Assembly (NCBI GenBank): GCA_018432235.1
Contig: JAHDLO010000031.1
Span: 1 to 64,000, forward strand
Origin: Clostridiaceae bacterium
GTDB taxonomy: Bacteria; Bacillota; Clostridia; Peptostreptococcales; Natronincolaceae
Direction of reading: 5' to 3'
Length of the DNA: 64,000 nucleotides
In this document: piece after piece, positions 16,196 through 24,531 of the stretch
Layout: each line of letters opens with the position of its first letter
Position numbering within the stretch: position 1 is the stretch's first letter
Program-made: the position numbers and the translations under genes
Notes under the pieces: generated by a model
Seen by the model: only the letters and a program-made list of their open reading frames with translations
What the model was told of the DNA's origin: nothing
Databases searched by the model: none

Positions 16196-17290
16196 ATGAC
16201 AAAATCAAAGGAAGAAACTCGAATAGTAGTGGGTATGTCAGGCGGCGTGGATTCTTCTGTTGCTGCCCTATTGCTAAAGCAACAGGGCTATGATGTTATA
16301 GGAATTTTTATGAAAAACTGGGATGAAAAGGACGAGTTTGGCTACTGCTCGGCCTCGGAGGATTATGAGGATGTCCAAAGAGTCTGTGATCAGGTAGGCA
16401 TACCATATTATACAGTAAATTTTGAAAAGGAATACTGGGACAAGGTTTTTACCTATTTTCTTGATGAATATAAAAAGGGTCGTACACCAAATCCTGATGT
16501 TATGTGTAATAAGGAAATAAAATTTAAGGCCTTTCTGGAGCATGCTCTGCAGCTGGGTGCTGACTATTTGGCCACCGGTCATTATGCTAGGGTGGATTAC
16601 CATGACGGGAAATACAGGCTTCTAAGAGGATTGGATGCCAATAAGGATCAAACCTATTTTTTAAATGCCCTTGGACAATACCAGCTGTCAAAGGCAATGT
16701 TCCCCATCGGACATTTAAATAAAGCACAGGTGAGGGCGATAGCTGCAGACTATGGTTTAGCTACTGCCGGAAAAAAAGATAGCACAGGAATTTGCTTCAT
16801 TGGCGAAAGGGACTTTAAAAGCTTTTTAAGTCATTATCTTCCTGCCCAGCCAGGTGAGATGAGAAGTCTGGATGGCGAATACAAGGGCAAGCATGATGGC
16901 CTTATGTATTATACTCTCGGACAAAGAAAGGGCCTGGGTATAGGCGGTGCAGGCACAGGAGAGCCGTGGTTTGTAGCGGAAAAGGACTTGAAAAACAATA
17001 TTCTTTATGTAGTACAGGGTGAAGGCCATCCGGCATTATACTCAAATGGGCTTCTGGCAACAGATCTGAGCTGGGTAAGCGGAGAGCTGCCAAAGGAACC
17101 CTTGAAATGTACCGCGAAGTTCAGATATCGTCAGCAGGATAAAAGGGTGACGGTGGAGATGACCTCCGACACCACCTGTAGGGTTAGCTTTGATGAGCCT
17201 CAAAGCTCAGTGACACCGGGACAAGCAGTGGTCTTCTACGATGGCGAGGTATGTTTGGGTGGAGCCACTATAGATAAAATTATTAAATAA
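16196..17290 (+). CDS. mnmA: MnmA, tRNA-specific 2-thiouridylase
   Basis: The protein has 364 residues. It thiolates U34 of tRNA Lys, Glu and Gln. The ATP PP-loop GMSGGVDSSVAAL starts at residue 13. The catalytic cysteines are C104 (DVMCNKEIKF) and C200 (STGICFIGERDF). GHYARV and LGQRKGLGIGG are further family motifs. Length is normal for MnmA. It is monocistronic, opening after AAGGAGG, and ends at a hairpin shared with the convergent sulfur-transferase gene. No cysteine desulfurase lies beside it, though the convergent locus is a sulfur-relay protein. Confidence 0.96.
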   Translation: MTKSKEETRIVVGMSGGVDSSVAALLLKQQGYDVIGIFMKNWDEKDEFGYCSASEDYEDVQRVCDQVGIPYYTVNFEKEYWDKVFTYFLDEYKKGRTPNPDVMCNKEIKFKAFLEHALQLGADYLATGHYARVDYHDGKYRLLRGLDANKDQTYFLNALGQYQLSKAMFPIGHLNKAQVRAIAADYGLATAGKKDSTGICFIGERDFKSFLSHYLPAQPGEMRSLDGEYKGKHDGLMYYTLGQRKGLGIGGAGTGEPWFVAEKDLKNNILYVVQGEGHPALYSNGLLATDLSWVSGELPKEPLKCTAKFRYRQQDKRVTVEMTSDTTCRVSFDEPQSSVTPGQAVVFYDGEVCLGGATIDKIIK

Positions 17291-17294
17291 TCAT

Positions 17295-17320
17295 ACAGCC
17301 ATCCCATGTGGGATGGCTGT
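17295..17320. terminator. Hairpin between convergent mnmA and sulfurtransferase gene
   Basis: ACAGCCATCCC (17295-17305) pairs perfectly with GGGATGGCTGT (17310-17320) around ATGT, with T-rich sequence downstream. It can serve both strands. Confidence 0.75.
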
Positions 17321-17336
17321 TTATATATTTGACTGA

Positions 17337-19805
17337 TTATATGAAAAGATTTAAGCCGGAGTCATCAGCAGAAGCCAGATAGGAGGCTACACCGCCGATC
17401 TCGACCCCCTCCATTAATTCTTCAGGCTTTATACCCATAATATCCATAGACATCGCGCAGGCCACCAGCTTAACGCCTACATCCATAGCATTTTTCATCA
17501 GCAGCTCAAGAGAGTCAACATTCTTGGTTTTCATCACATATTTAATCATCTTAGGTCCCATACCAACCATATTCATATTGGAAATGGGGAGCTTTTTAGG
17601 TCCCTTAGGCATCATTCCTCCAAACATTTTCTCCAACAGGCTTTTTTCTACGTAAGGGCTTTTGTCCTTACGCAAAATATTTAAGCCCCAGAAGGTGAAG
17701 AAGAGGGTTACCTTTTTCCCCATGGCCTGTGAGCCGGATGCAATGATGAAGGCAGCTAAGGCCTTATCCAAATCCTGACTAAAAACCACAATTGTAGATT
17801 GATCCTTATGGTCTTTTATGGAATAGCCCTGAGGGGCTTCAGTTATTGCCGCGGCTTCAGCCTTTTGTATTAGGGCCTTAAAGGCCTTTTTATCAAATGA
17901 TGTTTCTATTAGTCTGTTGCCGGTTTTTCTGCACCATGCCTCTATGTCCTTGGTGAAGCCAGGGTCAGTGGCTGTTATCTCTAAAATATCACCCTTTTTC
18001 AGCTGCTCCATAGCCTTATAGACCTTAAGAATAGGACCGGGGCATTGAAGTCCGCAAGCATCGATTTTTATCGCTGCCGTTGCGTCTACCACCTCGTTGC
18101 AGGAGATATTGGCAACGCCGGAGTCATCGACAGCTACACAGCAGTTTCCTGAGGGTTTCGTGCCATAGGCCATCTGATAGGTTCTTAGTCCGCCGTCTAA
18201 ATTTTTAACCTTAAAGCCCTTTTGCATTAATAGTCTTGTGGCAATATAGCCTCGTAAGCCCACCTGACAATAGATATAAATGGTTTTATCCCTTGGCAGC
18301 TCATTCAATTTAGAGCGTAATTCACCAAGTGGTATATTTACAGAGCCATCGATGGTTCCTAGCTCTGTTTCAATGGCCTCCCGCACATCAAGAATATAGC
18401 TGTTATTTTCTATAAGAGCCTGCACCTCATGCCATTGGAAGCTGTCAACATAGCCCTTCATCATATTTGAAGCCACGAAGCCCAGCATATTTACAGGGTC
18501 CTTGGCAGAGGAGTAGGGTGGGGCATAGGTCAGCTCCAGCTCCTTCAGGTCCTCTACAGTTAAATTGCCTTTTATTGCGGTGGCGATAACGTCAATTCTT
18601 TTTTCAACGCCATCATATCCGATGGCTTGAGCCCCCAATATTTTTCCATTAGACCGATCAAAAATTATTTTTATGGATATTGGGAAAGCACCGGGATAAT
18701 AAGAGGCGTGGGAGCCTGGATGAATGTGAATTGTCTCGTAGGACACACCCAATTTTTTAAGGGTTTTTTCATTATTTCCCGTTGATGCCACCGTCATATC
18801 AAATACTTTAGCAACCGCTGAGCCTATGGTGCCCTTATAAGACTCCTTATGACCAACAATATTATTGGCAACTATGCGGCCCTGCTTATTTGCAGGACCC
18901 GCCAGGGGTATTATTGTGGGATTATTGAGGATACCATCCTTCACCTGTATCACGTCCCCAATGGCGAATATATCGGCATTGTTGGTTTGCAGATATTCGT
19001 TGACTACTATGCCATCACCTGCACCTAAATCCAATCCAGCAGCCTTAGCCAGCTGATTCTCCGGTTTGACACCAATGGCTAAAATGATCATATCGGTACT
19101 AAGCTCCGAAGCATCCTGCAGCACAAGCCTTGTTCCCTTAGACTTGATTTCCTTAATCCCATTACTTAAAATCAGGTTAACACCCTTTTCAGCAAGGTGC
19201 TGATGAAGAATGGCTGCCATTTCAAAATCAATCGGAGCCATAATCTGATCTGCCATCTCAACAAGGGTAACCTCAATCCCTCGGTCCTTTAGGTTTTCAA
19301 CCATTTCAACACCAATAAAGCCTCCACCTACAACAACAGCCCTTTGGGGCTTCTTATCATCTACAAAGCTTTTTATAGCATCGGTATCAGGAATATTTCT
19401 AAGGGTAAATATATTATCAGCCTCTGCTATCCCGGGAATAGGTGGCTTTACGGGACTTGCCCCGGGGGATAAAACTAAATAATCATAGCTTTCCTCATAG
19501 GCTTCATCAGTTGAAAGATTTCTAATAATCAGCTTCTTTTCATCCCTTTTTATTTCAACTGCCTCGTTAAATATACGAATATCAAGATTAAATTTCTTTG
19601 ACATGGCTTCAACCGTCTGAACCAGCAGAGCACTTCTTTCCTTGATGGCACCACCGATATAATAGGGCAGGCCACAATTGGCAAAGGAAACATATTCACC
19701 CCGCTCTAGCAAAATAATCTCGCATTCCTCATCCAGACGTCTTAATCTTGCAGCAGCGGAAGCACCTCCTGCAACACCGCCTACGATAATTACCTTTCTT
19801 TTCAT
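17337..19805 (-). CDS. CoA-disulfide reductase-like / rhodanese / TusA / DsrE-like fusion
   Basis: The protein has 822 residues in four modules. Residues 1-450 are an FAD/NAD(P)H disulfide reductase of the CoADR/NADH-persulfide-reductase type (VGGVAGGASAAARLRRLDEE; redox Cys44 in SFANCGLPYY). Residues ~455-555 are a rhodanese domain with CQVGLRGY as the active-site loop. About 585-655 is a TusA/SirA domain (DACGLQCPGPILKVYKAM), and ~665-822 a DsrE/DsrF-like domain. It probably reduces persulfides or polysulfide and passes sulfane sulfur along the chain. It lies 88 bases after arsR on the same strand and has GGAGGATACGA before the ATG. Confidence 0.92.
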   Translation of the reverse strand: MKRKVIIVGGVAGGASAAARLRRLDEECEIILLERGEYVSFANCGLPYYIGGAIKERSALLVQTVEAMSKKFNLDIRIFNEAVEIKRDEKKLIIRNLSTDEAYEESYDYLVLSPGASPVKPPIPGIAEADNIFTLRNIPDTDAIKSFVDDKKPQRAVVVGGGFIGVEMVENLKDRGIEVTLVEMADQIMAPIDFEMAAILHQHLAEKGVNLILSNGIKEIKSKGTRLVLQDASELSTDMIILAIGVKPENQLAKAAGLDLGAGDGIVVNEYLQTNNADIFAIGDVIQVKDGILNNPTIIPLAGPANKQGRIVANNIVGHKESYKGTIGSAVAKVFDMTVASTGNNEKTLKKLGVSYETIHIHPGSHASYYPGAFPISIKIIFDRSNGKILGAQAIGYDGVEKRIDVIATAIKGNLTVEDLKELELTYAPPYSSAKDPVNMLGFVASNMMKGYVDSFQWHEVQALIENNSYILDVREAIETELGTIDGSVNIPLGELRSKLNELPRDKTIYIYCQVGLRGYIATRLLMQKGFKVKNLDGGLRTYQMAYGTKPSGNCCVAVDDSGVANISCNEVVDATAAIKIDACGLQCPGPILKVYKAMEQLKKGDILEITATDPGFTKDIEAWCRKTGNRLIETSFDKKAFKALIQKAEAAAITEAPQGYSIKDHKDQSTIVVFSQDLDKALAAFIIASGSQAMGKKVTLFFTFWGLNILRKDKSPYVEKSLLEKMFGGMMPKGPKKLPISNMNMVGMGPKMIKYVMKTKNVDSLELLMKNAMDVGVKLVACAMSMDIMGIKPEELMEGVEIGGVASYLASADDSGLNLFI

Positions 19806-19843
19806 TTCGTATCCTCCTTTATATTTTAAAATCTATATATTGC

Positions 19844-19860
19844 AATAATACGATATATGA
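19844..19860. promoter_or_regulatory. Candidate ArsR operator, site 1
   Basis: AATAATACGATATATGA lies upstream of the sulfur-transfer gene and matches site 2 (20423-20439), upstream of arsR, at 16 of 17 positions. It is an imperfect ATA/TAT dyad, as is common for ArsR-family operators. Function is inferred from placement and recurrence. Confidence 0.45.
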
Positions 19861-19893
19861 TTTAAAAATTAACTCCATATATAATGGAGAAAA

Positions 19894-20190
19894 TTAATGT
19901 GAAGCATTTAGTAATGCTGTAATAAGTGCCTTTACTGTTGGATCAACGACGCTATAGGTAATCTCTAAACCTCTTCGGTCACCTTCAATAATACCGGCGG
20001 CCTTAAGCTTTGCTATATGCTGAGATATTGTGGATTGTGGTATATTTAGGCAATCCTGCATCTTCGTAACATTGCTGCCCTCAGTCTCTATAAGGCCCCG
20101 AACAATACATAATCTGATGGGATGGCCCAGAGCCTTGAAGATTTCTGAATATCTGTCATATACCTCCGGATTGCTGGAGTAGCTTTCCAT
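19894..20190 (-). CDS. ArsR-family winged-helix repressor
   Basis: The protein has 98 residues. It shows the ArsR fold: FKALGHPIRLCIVRGLIE, then NIPQSTISQHIAKLKAAGII as the recognition helix, and a wing with RRGLEITYSV. The two cysteines are C28 and C47. They are not placed as a CxC metal site, and a thiol or persulfide switch in the style of BigR/SqrR is possible but their positions differ. It lies directly upstream of the sulfane-sulfur transfer protein, so a sulfide or persulfide signal is the likely input (inference). AGGAGG lies 9 bases before the ATG. Confidence 0.88.
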   Translation of the reverse strand: MESYSSNPEVYDRYSEIFKALGHPIRLCIVRGLIETEGSNVTKMQDCLNIPQSTISQHIAKLKAAGIIEGDRRGLEITYSVVDPTVKALITALLNASH

Positions 20191-20235
20191 AATAAAAATC
20201 CTCCTATATATCTTATAAATTGCATATTGATAGAG

Positions 20236-20405
20236 CGCATATACATTTTAGTTTATACAAATAAGTTTATACAAGTTAAAAGTTTATCGCTCAGTGTCTA
20301 GGTCTAATAACATTTAAAATTCAATTCATTACCTCGTAAGGCACTAAGCAGGAAACCTTTGACTTTGTATAAATATACGACTCTACTCATTTAAATTATG
20401 CAATT
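20236..20405 (-). repeat. Dispersed intergenic motif, copy C
   Basis: On the minus strand it carries GGAATTGCATAATTTAAATG, TTTCCTGCTTAGTGCC, a middle TTACGAGGTAATGAATTG and ACACTGAGCGATAAACTTTT. It is collinear with copy A at 13.7 kb. It lies about 50 bases upstream of arsR, where it could be part of a 5' leader; whether it is transcribed cannot be seen. Confidence 0.5.
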
Positions 20406-20422
20406 CCTTTATCTAATATCAT

Positions 20423-20439
20423 AATATTACGATATATGA
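20423..20439. promoter_or_regulatory. Candidate ArsR operator, site 2
   Basis: AATATTACGATATATGA differs from site 1 at one base. It lies between the chemoreceptor stop and arsR, upstream of arsR on the minus strand. Confidence 0.4.
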
Positions 20440-20452
20440 ATGTTGATGTCAA

Positions 20453-21406
20453 TTATAAATTTCCGTCAAGGATGCTTTTTAAGCTATGTATATTGTCCTT
20501 CAGGCTACTGTCTACAGTAGAGGCCCTATCCACATGGTTAAGCAGCTTTTCATGCATTTTCAGCAATACATTGTCCGACTGTCGTGTTTCATTATATAGC
20601 GCCTCGATATAATTCTTTTGAAGGCCGATAGTGCTGTTGACCTCCGTTATTTCAGATTGAACCTGACAGAAGCCCTCAAAGGTATTGTGTATTTTTTCCT
20701 TTACTATGCCACTGACCCTTAAGCCCTCCTTTATCATTTTCATATTACCGTCACTATGCTTTATAGAGGTTGTAATTTCAGATTGTATATTCTCGACGAT
20801 GTCCTGTATGCTTTTAGTGCTGTTGGAGGTAAGCTCCGCCAGCTTACGAACCTCATCCGCCACTACAGCAAAGCCTCTGCCATGCTCCCCGGCCCTTGCA
20901 GCCTCTATGGCAGCATTCAAGGCCAACAAATTGGTCTGATTAGCTATAAGCTTGATAGTATTGATGATACTGTTTATCTCAGAGGAGGCCCTTTCTAGGC
21001 TGACCATTGTACGGGAGGAGGCCTCCACCTGAGACTGTATAGAGGACATCACTTCAATAAGCTGTCGTGTGGCATCAGTGCCCTCCTGGGCCTTGGTGGT
21101 GCTTTCCTTTGAAATACCGCTAAGCTCAACACCTCTGCTGCTTAAGGAATCAGACAGCGCGTTTGACTTTGCAATGATCGTATTAATTCTTTCAACGCTA
21201 CACTTCAAATCATTTGCCAGTCCAGCAATCTCGTTATGCTGCTGGTTTATTACATTGTGCTTTATTAGAATATCACTCATGTCACTGTATATGCCCTCCA
21301 CTGCTGCCAGCTCCCTTGAAGGCTGATCAGCCCGTGTCTCCGCTAAGGCGATAGAAGCGGTTTCTGCCCCGTTGTCTTTAGACCCTTTACCTTTGAAAAA
21401 AAGCAT
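20453..21406 (-). CDS. Soluble methyl-accepting chemotaxis protein
   Basis: The protein has 317 residues with no membrane segment or signal peptide, so it is a cytoplasmic chemoreceptor. The highly conserved hairpin tip is present (IANQTNLLALNAAIEAARAG, GRGFAVVADEVRKLAE) around residues 155-195, with long coiled-coil arms on both sides. The N-terminal ~45 residues are too short for a folded ligand domain, so input may come through a partner. No cheA/cheW gene is nearby. It ends just before the arsR region on the same strand, and AGGAG lies ahead of the start. Confidence 0.9.
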   Translation of the reverse strand: MLFFKGKGSKDNGAETASIALAETRADQPSRELAAVEGIYSDMSDILIKHNVINQQHNEIAGLANDLKCSVERINTIIAKSNALSDSLSSRGVELSGISKESTTKAQEGTDATRQLIEVMSSIQSQVEASSRTMVSLERASSEINSIINTIKLIANQTNLLALNAAIEAARAGEHGRGFAVVADEVRKLAELTSNSTKSIQDIVENIQSEITTSIKHSDGNMKMIKEGLRVSGIVKEKIHNTFEGFCQVQSEITEVNSTIGLQKNYIEALYNETRQSDNVLLKMHEKLLNHVDRASTVDSSLKDNIHSLKSILDGNL

Positions 21407-21546
21407 TGTATCACTCCTTTACCTGACACTTTTTAGTCATTAATTTATTAAAACTTAGCATGTATTTTAGTATAAAGATGTGATTTGTATCACCTAATAG
21501 TGGGAAAATAGGATGAGCATTAGTAAAAAATAGCTTGAAATATGTA

Positions 21547-21575
21547 TTGCAATATACCGTAAACTAATTTATAAT
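21547..21575 (+). promoter_or_regulatory. Promoter of the ABC-exporter operon
   Basis: TTGCAA (21547-21552) and TATAAT (21570-21575) are separated by 17 bases, about 43 bases before the first gene. TATTGCAATA around the -35 box is a small palindrome that could be an operator. Confidence 0.65.
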
Positions 21576-21617
21576 ATAATTAAGTTTATGACATAAACCA
21601 AAGGAGATGTTGAAATT

Positions 21618-22289
21618 ATGGGAAATAACAAAGAGATAGACGAAATAGTGAGTGATCTCTTGTATATCAAAAATGCCATTTCAAAAAACAGTAACATTTT
21701 TAAATTCATAAGCCTTAACGAAATTCTTCGAAGGGTTTATCTTATTGGAGCAATCATTATTATAGGATTTTCGGGGATTTTTTATTATTTTATTGAAAGA
21801 CACGGAGGCTACTCAGAGATACCTGCCAACAATAAGCTTCTGCTTTATGCCCTGATTTTTGCAGCTACAGTTATGGTAGCATTTTTAAAGATCACCAGCA
21901 TAATGCAGGCGGCAAAAAAAATCAATCGGAATATCACCTTACTCAAGCTGTTTGAGGAAATCTATACCACACAATTTGTACTGGTGGTTCTACCTTACCT
22001 TTTGGTTAGCATCCTTCTGCCGGTGTTTCTAAAGCAAAATGGGCTTAACCATATGCTGGTGCCCTTTTTAGCCATATTTATAGGACTGATGTGCACCTCT
22101 CTGGTGACGGTGTTTTATTTAAGGGAATTGATCTTTTTAGGAGGATGGCTGATTATAATGGGGCTTCTCAGCCTTCTGGGGGTAATTGTTCTGCATCCGC
22201 TTTTACTGACAATGCTAATATTCGGATTGGGCTTTATATTGCTCTATATAGCCAGCTATTTTGCATCTGCCTCTGAAAAGGAGTGTTAG
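21618..22289 (+). CDS. Six-helix membrane protein of exporter operon
   Basis: This 223-residue protein is not assigned to a family. A polar N-terminal ~35 residues (NKEIDEIVSDLLYIKNAISK) precedes about six hydrophobic segments. It is the first gene of a tightly packed operon, followed at once by a winged-helix regulator and an ABC-2 exporter. Similar membrane proteins with an N-terminal helical stretch accompany one-domain regulators in Firmicutes and may sense the membrane or the transported compound. No enzymatic motif is seen. Confidence 0.65.
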   Translation: MGNNKEIDEIVSDLLYIKNAISKNSNIFKFISLNEILRRVYLIGAIIIIGFSGIFYYFIERHGGYSEIPANNKLLLYALIFAATVMVAFLKITSIMQAAKKINRNITLLKLFEEIYTTQFVLVVLPYLLVSILLPVFLKQNGLNHMLVPFLAIFIGLMCTSLVTVFYLRELIFLGGWLIIMGLLSLLGVIVLHPLLLTMLIFGLGFILLYIASYFASASEKEC

Positions 22290-22290
22290 T

Positions 22291-22617
22291 GTGGATAGAA
22301 GTAAACTAAACATATCATTTGACAAAATTATTCACGAGAGAGCAAGGCTTCTTATCCTGTCCTATTTAGCCAGCAATGCAGAAAAAAGAATACCCTTCAA
22401 TGAGCTGAAGGAAAGCTTGGAATTAACTGCCGGAAACCTTTCTGTACAGCTAAAAAACCTGGAGGAGGCAGGGTATTTGAAAATTCATAAGAAGATAAAG
22501 GACAATAAGCCTGAAACAAGTGTTTCATTGACACCCGATGGACTAGCTGCCTTGATGGACTATCTGCAACAGATGGAGGGCTTAATCAACAAGGTTAAAA
22601 CCACACGTGAAGACTAA
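22291..22617 (+). CDS. Winged-helix transcriptional regulator
   Basis: The protein has 108 residues from the GTG that follows AAAAGGAG; the open frame extends 30 bases upstream into the preceding gene. It resembles the HTH_34/ArsR-like winged-helix group: FDKIIHERARLLILSYLASN, FNELKESLELTAGNLSVQLK (recognition helix), NLEEAGYLKIHKKIKDNKPE, then VSLTPDGLAALMDYLQQM. It overlaps the preceding stop region and is followed within 20 bases by the ABC ATPase, so it probably regulates this exporter operon. Confidence 0.85.
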   Translation: MDRSKLNISFDKIIHERARLLILSYLASNAEKRIPFNELKESLELTAGNLSVQLKNLEEAGYLKIHKKIKDNKPETSVSLTPDGLAALMDYLQQMEGLINKVKTTRED

Positions 22618-22636
22618 ATCAAATGGAGGTGTAGAT

Positions 22637-23491
22637 ATGATTCATGTTAAAAATCTTTTCCATGATTATAGCGGAAAGGGACAATATGCGGTAAACGATA
22701 TCAGCTTTGACATTAATAAAGGTGAAATATTCGGATTTTTAGGCCCAAGTGGCGCAGGTAAAAGCACCGTTCAGAATATAATGACGGGGCTTTTAAAGCT
22801 GCAAAAGGGAGAGGTTTCATACGACAGCAAATCAGTAAAGGACTTGGACAGCAGCTTTTACAACAATATAGGGGTTTCCTTCGAGCATCCCAACCTATAC
22901 ACCAAGCTAACTGGCTATGAGAATTTAAAATACTATACAGGGCTATTCAGTGTGCCTACCCTTGACCCTATGGTGCTTTTAGACAGAGTGGGCTTGAGGG
23001 ACTCTGCTAAAAAGAAGGCAGGCGCATATTCTAAGGGCATGAAGCAAAGGCTGGTCTTTGCAAGGGCATTAATTAATAATCCCAATATACTCTTTTTAGA
23101 TGAACCAACCTCAGGATTGGACCCTTCCACTGCCAATGTTATAAAGGAAATCATAAGACAAAAGCAGCAGGAGGGCTGTACGATTTTTCTCACCACCCAC
23201 AACATGTTTGCGGCAGATGAGCTTTGTAATAGAGTGGCATTTATAAATGACGGAAAAATCGTAGCCTGTGATTCACCAAGAAATTTAAAGCTGCAATTTG
23301 GAGAAAAATCAGTGAAGGTTGAATATAAAAGCGGCGAAGCAGTAAAAAAGGATATACTTTTCTTAGAAAAGGAAGAGGATAGAGCCACGTTCAACCGGCT
23401 TGTCAACACAAAGGATATCCAAACAATACATTCACAGGAGGCAACCCTGGAACAAATCTTTATAAAGCTGACGGGAAGGGAGCTGGCATAA
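22637..23491 (+). CDS. ABC exporter ATP-binding protein
   Basis: The protein has 284 residues from the ATG giving MIHVKNLFHDY, which has GGAGGTG upstream; the frame opens 30 bases earlier. Walker A is GPSGAGKST, the signature is YSKGMKQRL, Walker B is ILFLDEPTSGLD, and the switch His is in TTHNM. The C-terminal ~75 residues form the regulatory tail typical of ABC-2 drug or lantibiotic exporters. Its stop shares bases with the start of the first permease (TAATG). It powers the two permeases encoded next. Confidence 0.94.
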   Translation: MIHVKNLFHDYSGKGQYAVNDISFDINKGEIFGFLGPSGAGKSTVQNIMTGLLKLQKGEVSYDSKSVKDLDSSFYNNIGVSFEHPNLYTKLTGYENLKYYTGLFSVPTLDPMVLLDRVGLRDSAKKKAGAYSKGMKQRLVFARALINNPNILFLDEPTSGLDPSTANVIKEIIRQKQQEGCTIFLTTHNMFAADELCNRVAFINDGKIVACDSPRNLKLQFGEKSVKVEYKSGEAVKKDILFLEKEEDRATFNRLVNTKDIQTIHSQEATLEQIFIKLTGRELA

Positions 23492-24531
23492 TGACAAAGG
23501 GATGGTTTAATCTATTTCGCAAGGACCTTGTCATAGCTTTTAGAAACGCATTATTCTGGGTGCTGCTGGTGACGCTGGCTATTATGATTATTTTCATCAA
23601 ATTCATAATTCCCGACAGCCAGGAGACAAACGAGCTAGGATATTTTTACGATAAAAGTGAAGCCGGAGTTATGGCAGAGATACTTCGACATAGCGGGCTG
23701 GAGGAAGCATATATTTTGAATAGCACCGACGAAATTGAAGCTGCTGTGGCGGATAGTCCTCAGAGTGTGGGGATTATCTTCGAGGGAAGTCTTGAAGAGC
23801 CTAGCTTTACTATAATACATCAGTCGGAGATAAGCAGCTATCAAAGAAAAATGATAGATGCTTCCTTGGAGGCGCTGATGGCTCGGATAGGAGGGGTTAA
23901 TAGACAAGGCAGCTATGAGGTGGCGTTTCTGCGTCCTCAAACAGCACCGATATCCGGCAAGCTGGCTGCTATTCCCCCATTATTGGCTTTCGAGGTACTG
24001 ATTTTAGGCTTCATGTTTATAGCAGTTTTTATGTTTCAGGAGAAGGAGGAGGGCAGCATACGGGCCTATAGAATCAGCCCCGGCAGTACAGCGACATATA
24101 TTCTATCAAAAGCACTGGTATTTTTGGCTATAGGCCTAGTCTACGGTTTGGCACTGGTGATGTTGACCATAGGCATAAAGCTAAACTATGGGATGTTGAT
24201 ATTGATATTGACGCTGGGCTCAATACTATACAGCTTTCTGGGAGCAATTGTTGCGGTTTTCTTTAATAATATATCCGAATGGTTTGTAGTTGGAACAGGT
24301 CTCCTGATGGTGAATATGGCCCCCGTCATATCTCATATGTATCCCTCCTTTTCGCCTAAATGGATCACCTATATACCTTCATATTCAATACTCTCTCTAT
24401 TTAATGAGATCCTATTTCCAACAGGTAAGAATCTAATGCCATGGATAATTCCCCTAACATTGGGAACAGTAGCAGCCTATATTGTATGCTATCTATTGGT
24501 TGATGGCAAACTGATGAAGGAGGGTCACTAA
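23491..24531 (+). CDS. ABC-2 type permease, subunit 1
   Basis: The protein has 346 residues. It has one N-terminal helix (~18-38), a large extracytoplasmic domain (~40-155) and five C-terminal helices, the YhgE/ABC-2 membrane topology. FQEKEEGSIRAYRISPGSTA between the second and third helices is the usual cytoplasmic coupling loop. It overlaps its neighbours by one base on both sides (TAATG junctions). It likely forms a heterodimer with the next gene product. The substrate is unknown. Confidence 0.88.
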   Translation: MTKGWFNLFRKDLVIAFRNALFWVLLVTLAIMIIFIKFIIPDSQETNELGYFYDKSEAGVMAEILRHSGLEEAYILNSTDEIEAAVADSPQSVGIIFEGSLEEPSFTIIHQSEISSYQRKMIDASLEALMARIGGVNRQGSYEVAFLRPQTAPISGKLAAIPPLLAFEVLILGFMFIAVFMFQEKEEGSIRAYRISPGSTATYILSKALVFLAIGLVYGLALVMLTIGIKLNYGMLILILTLGSILYSFLGAIVAVFFNNISEWFVVGTGLLMVNMAPVISHMYPSFSPKWITYIPSYSILSLFNEILFPTGKNLMPWIIPLTLGTVAAYIVCYLLVDGKLMKEGH

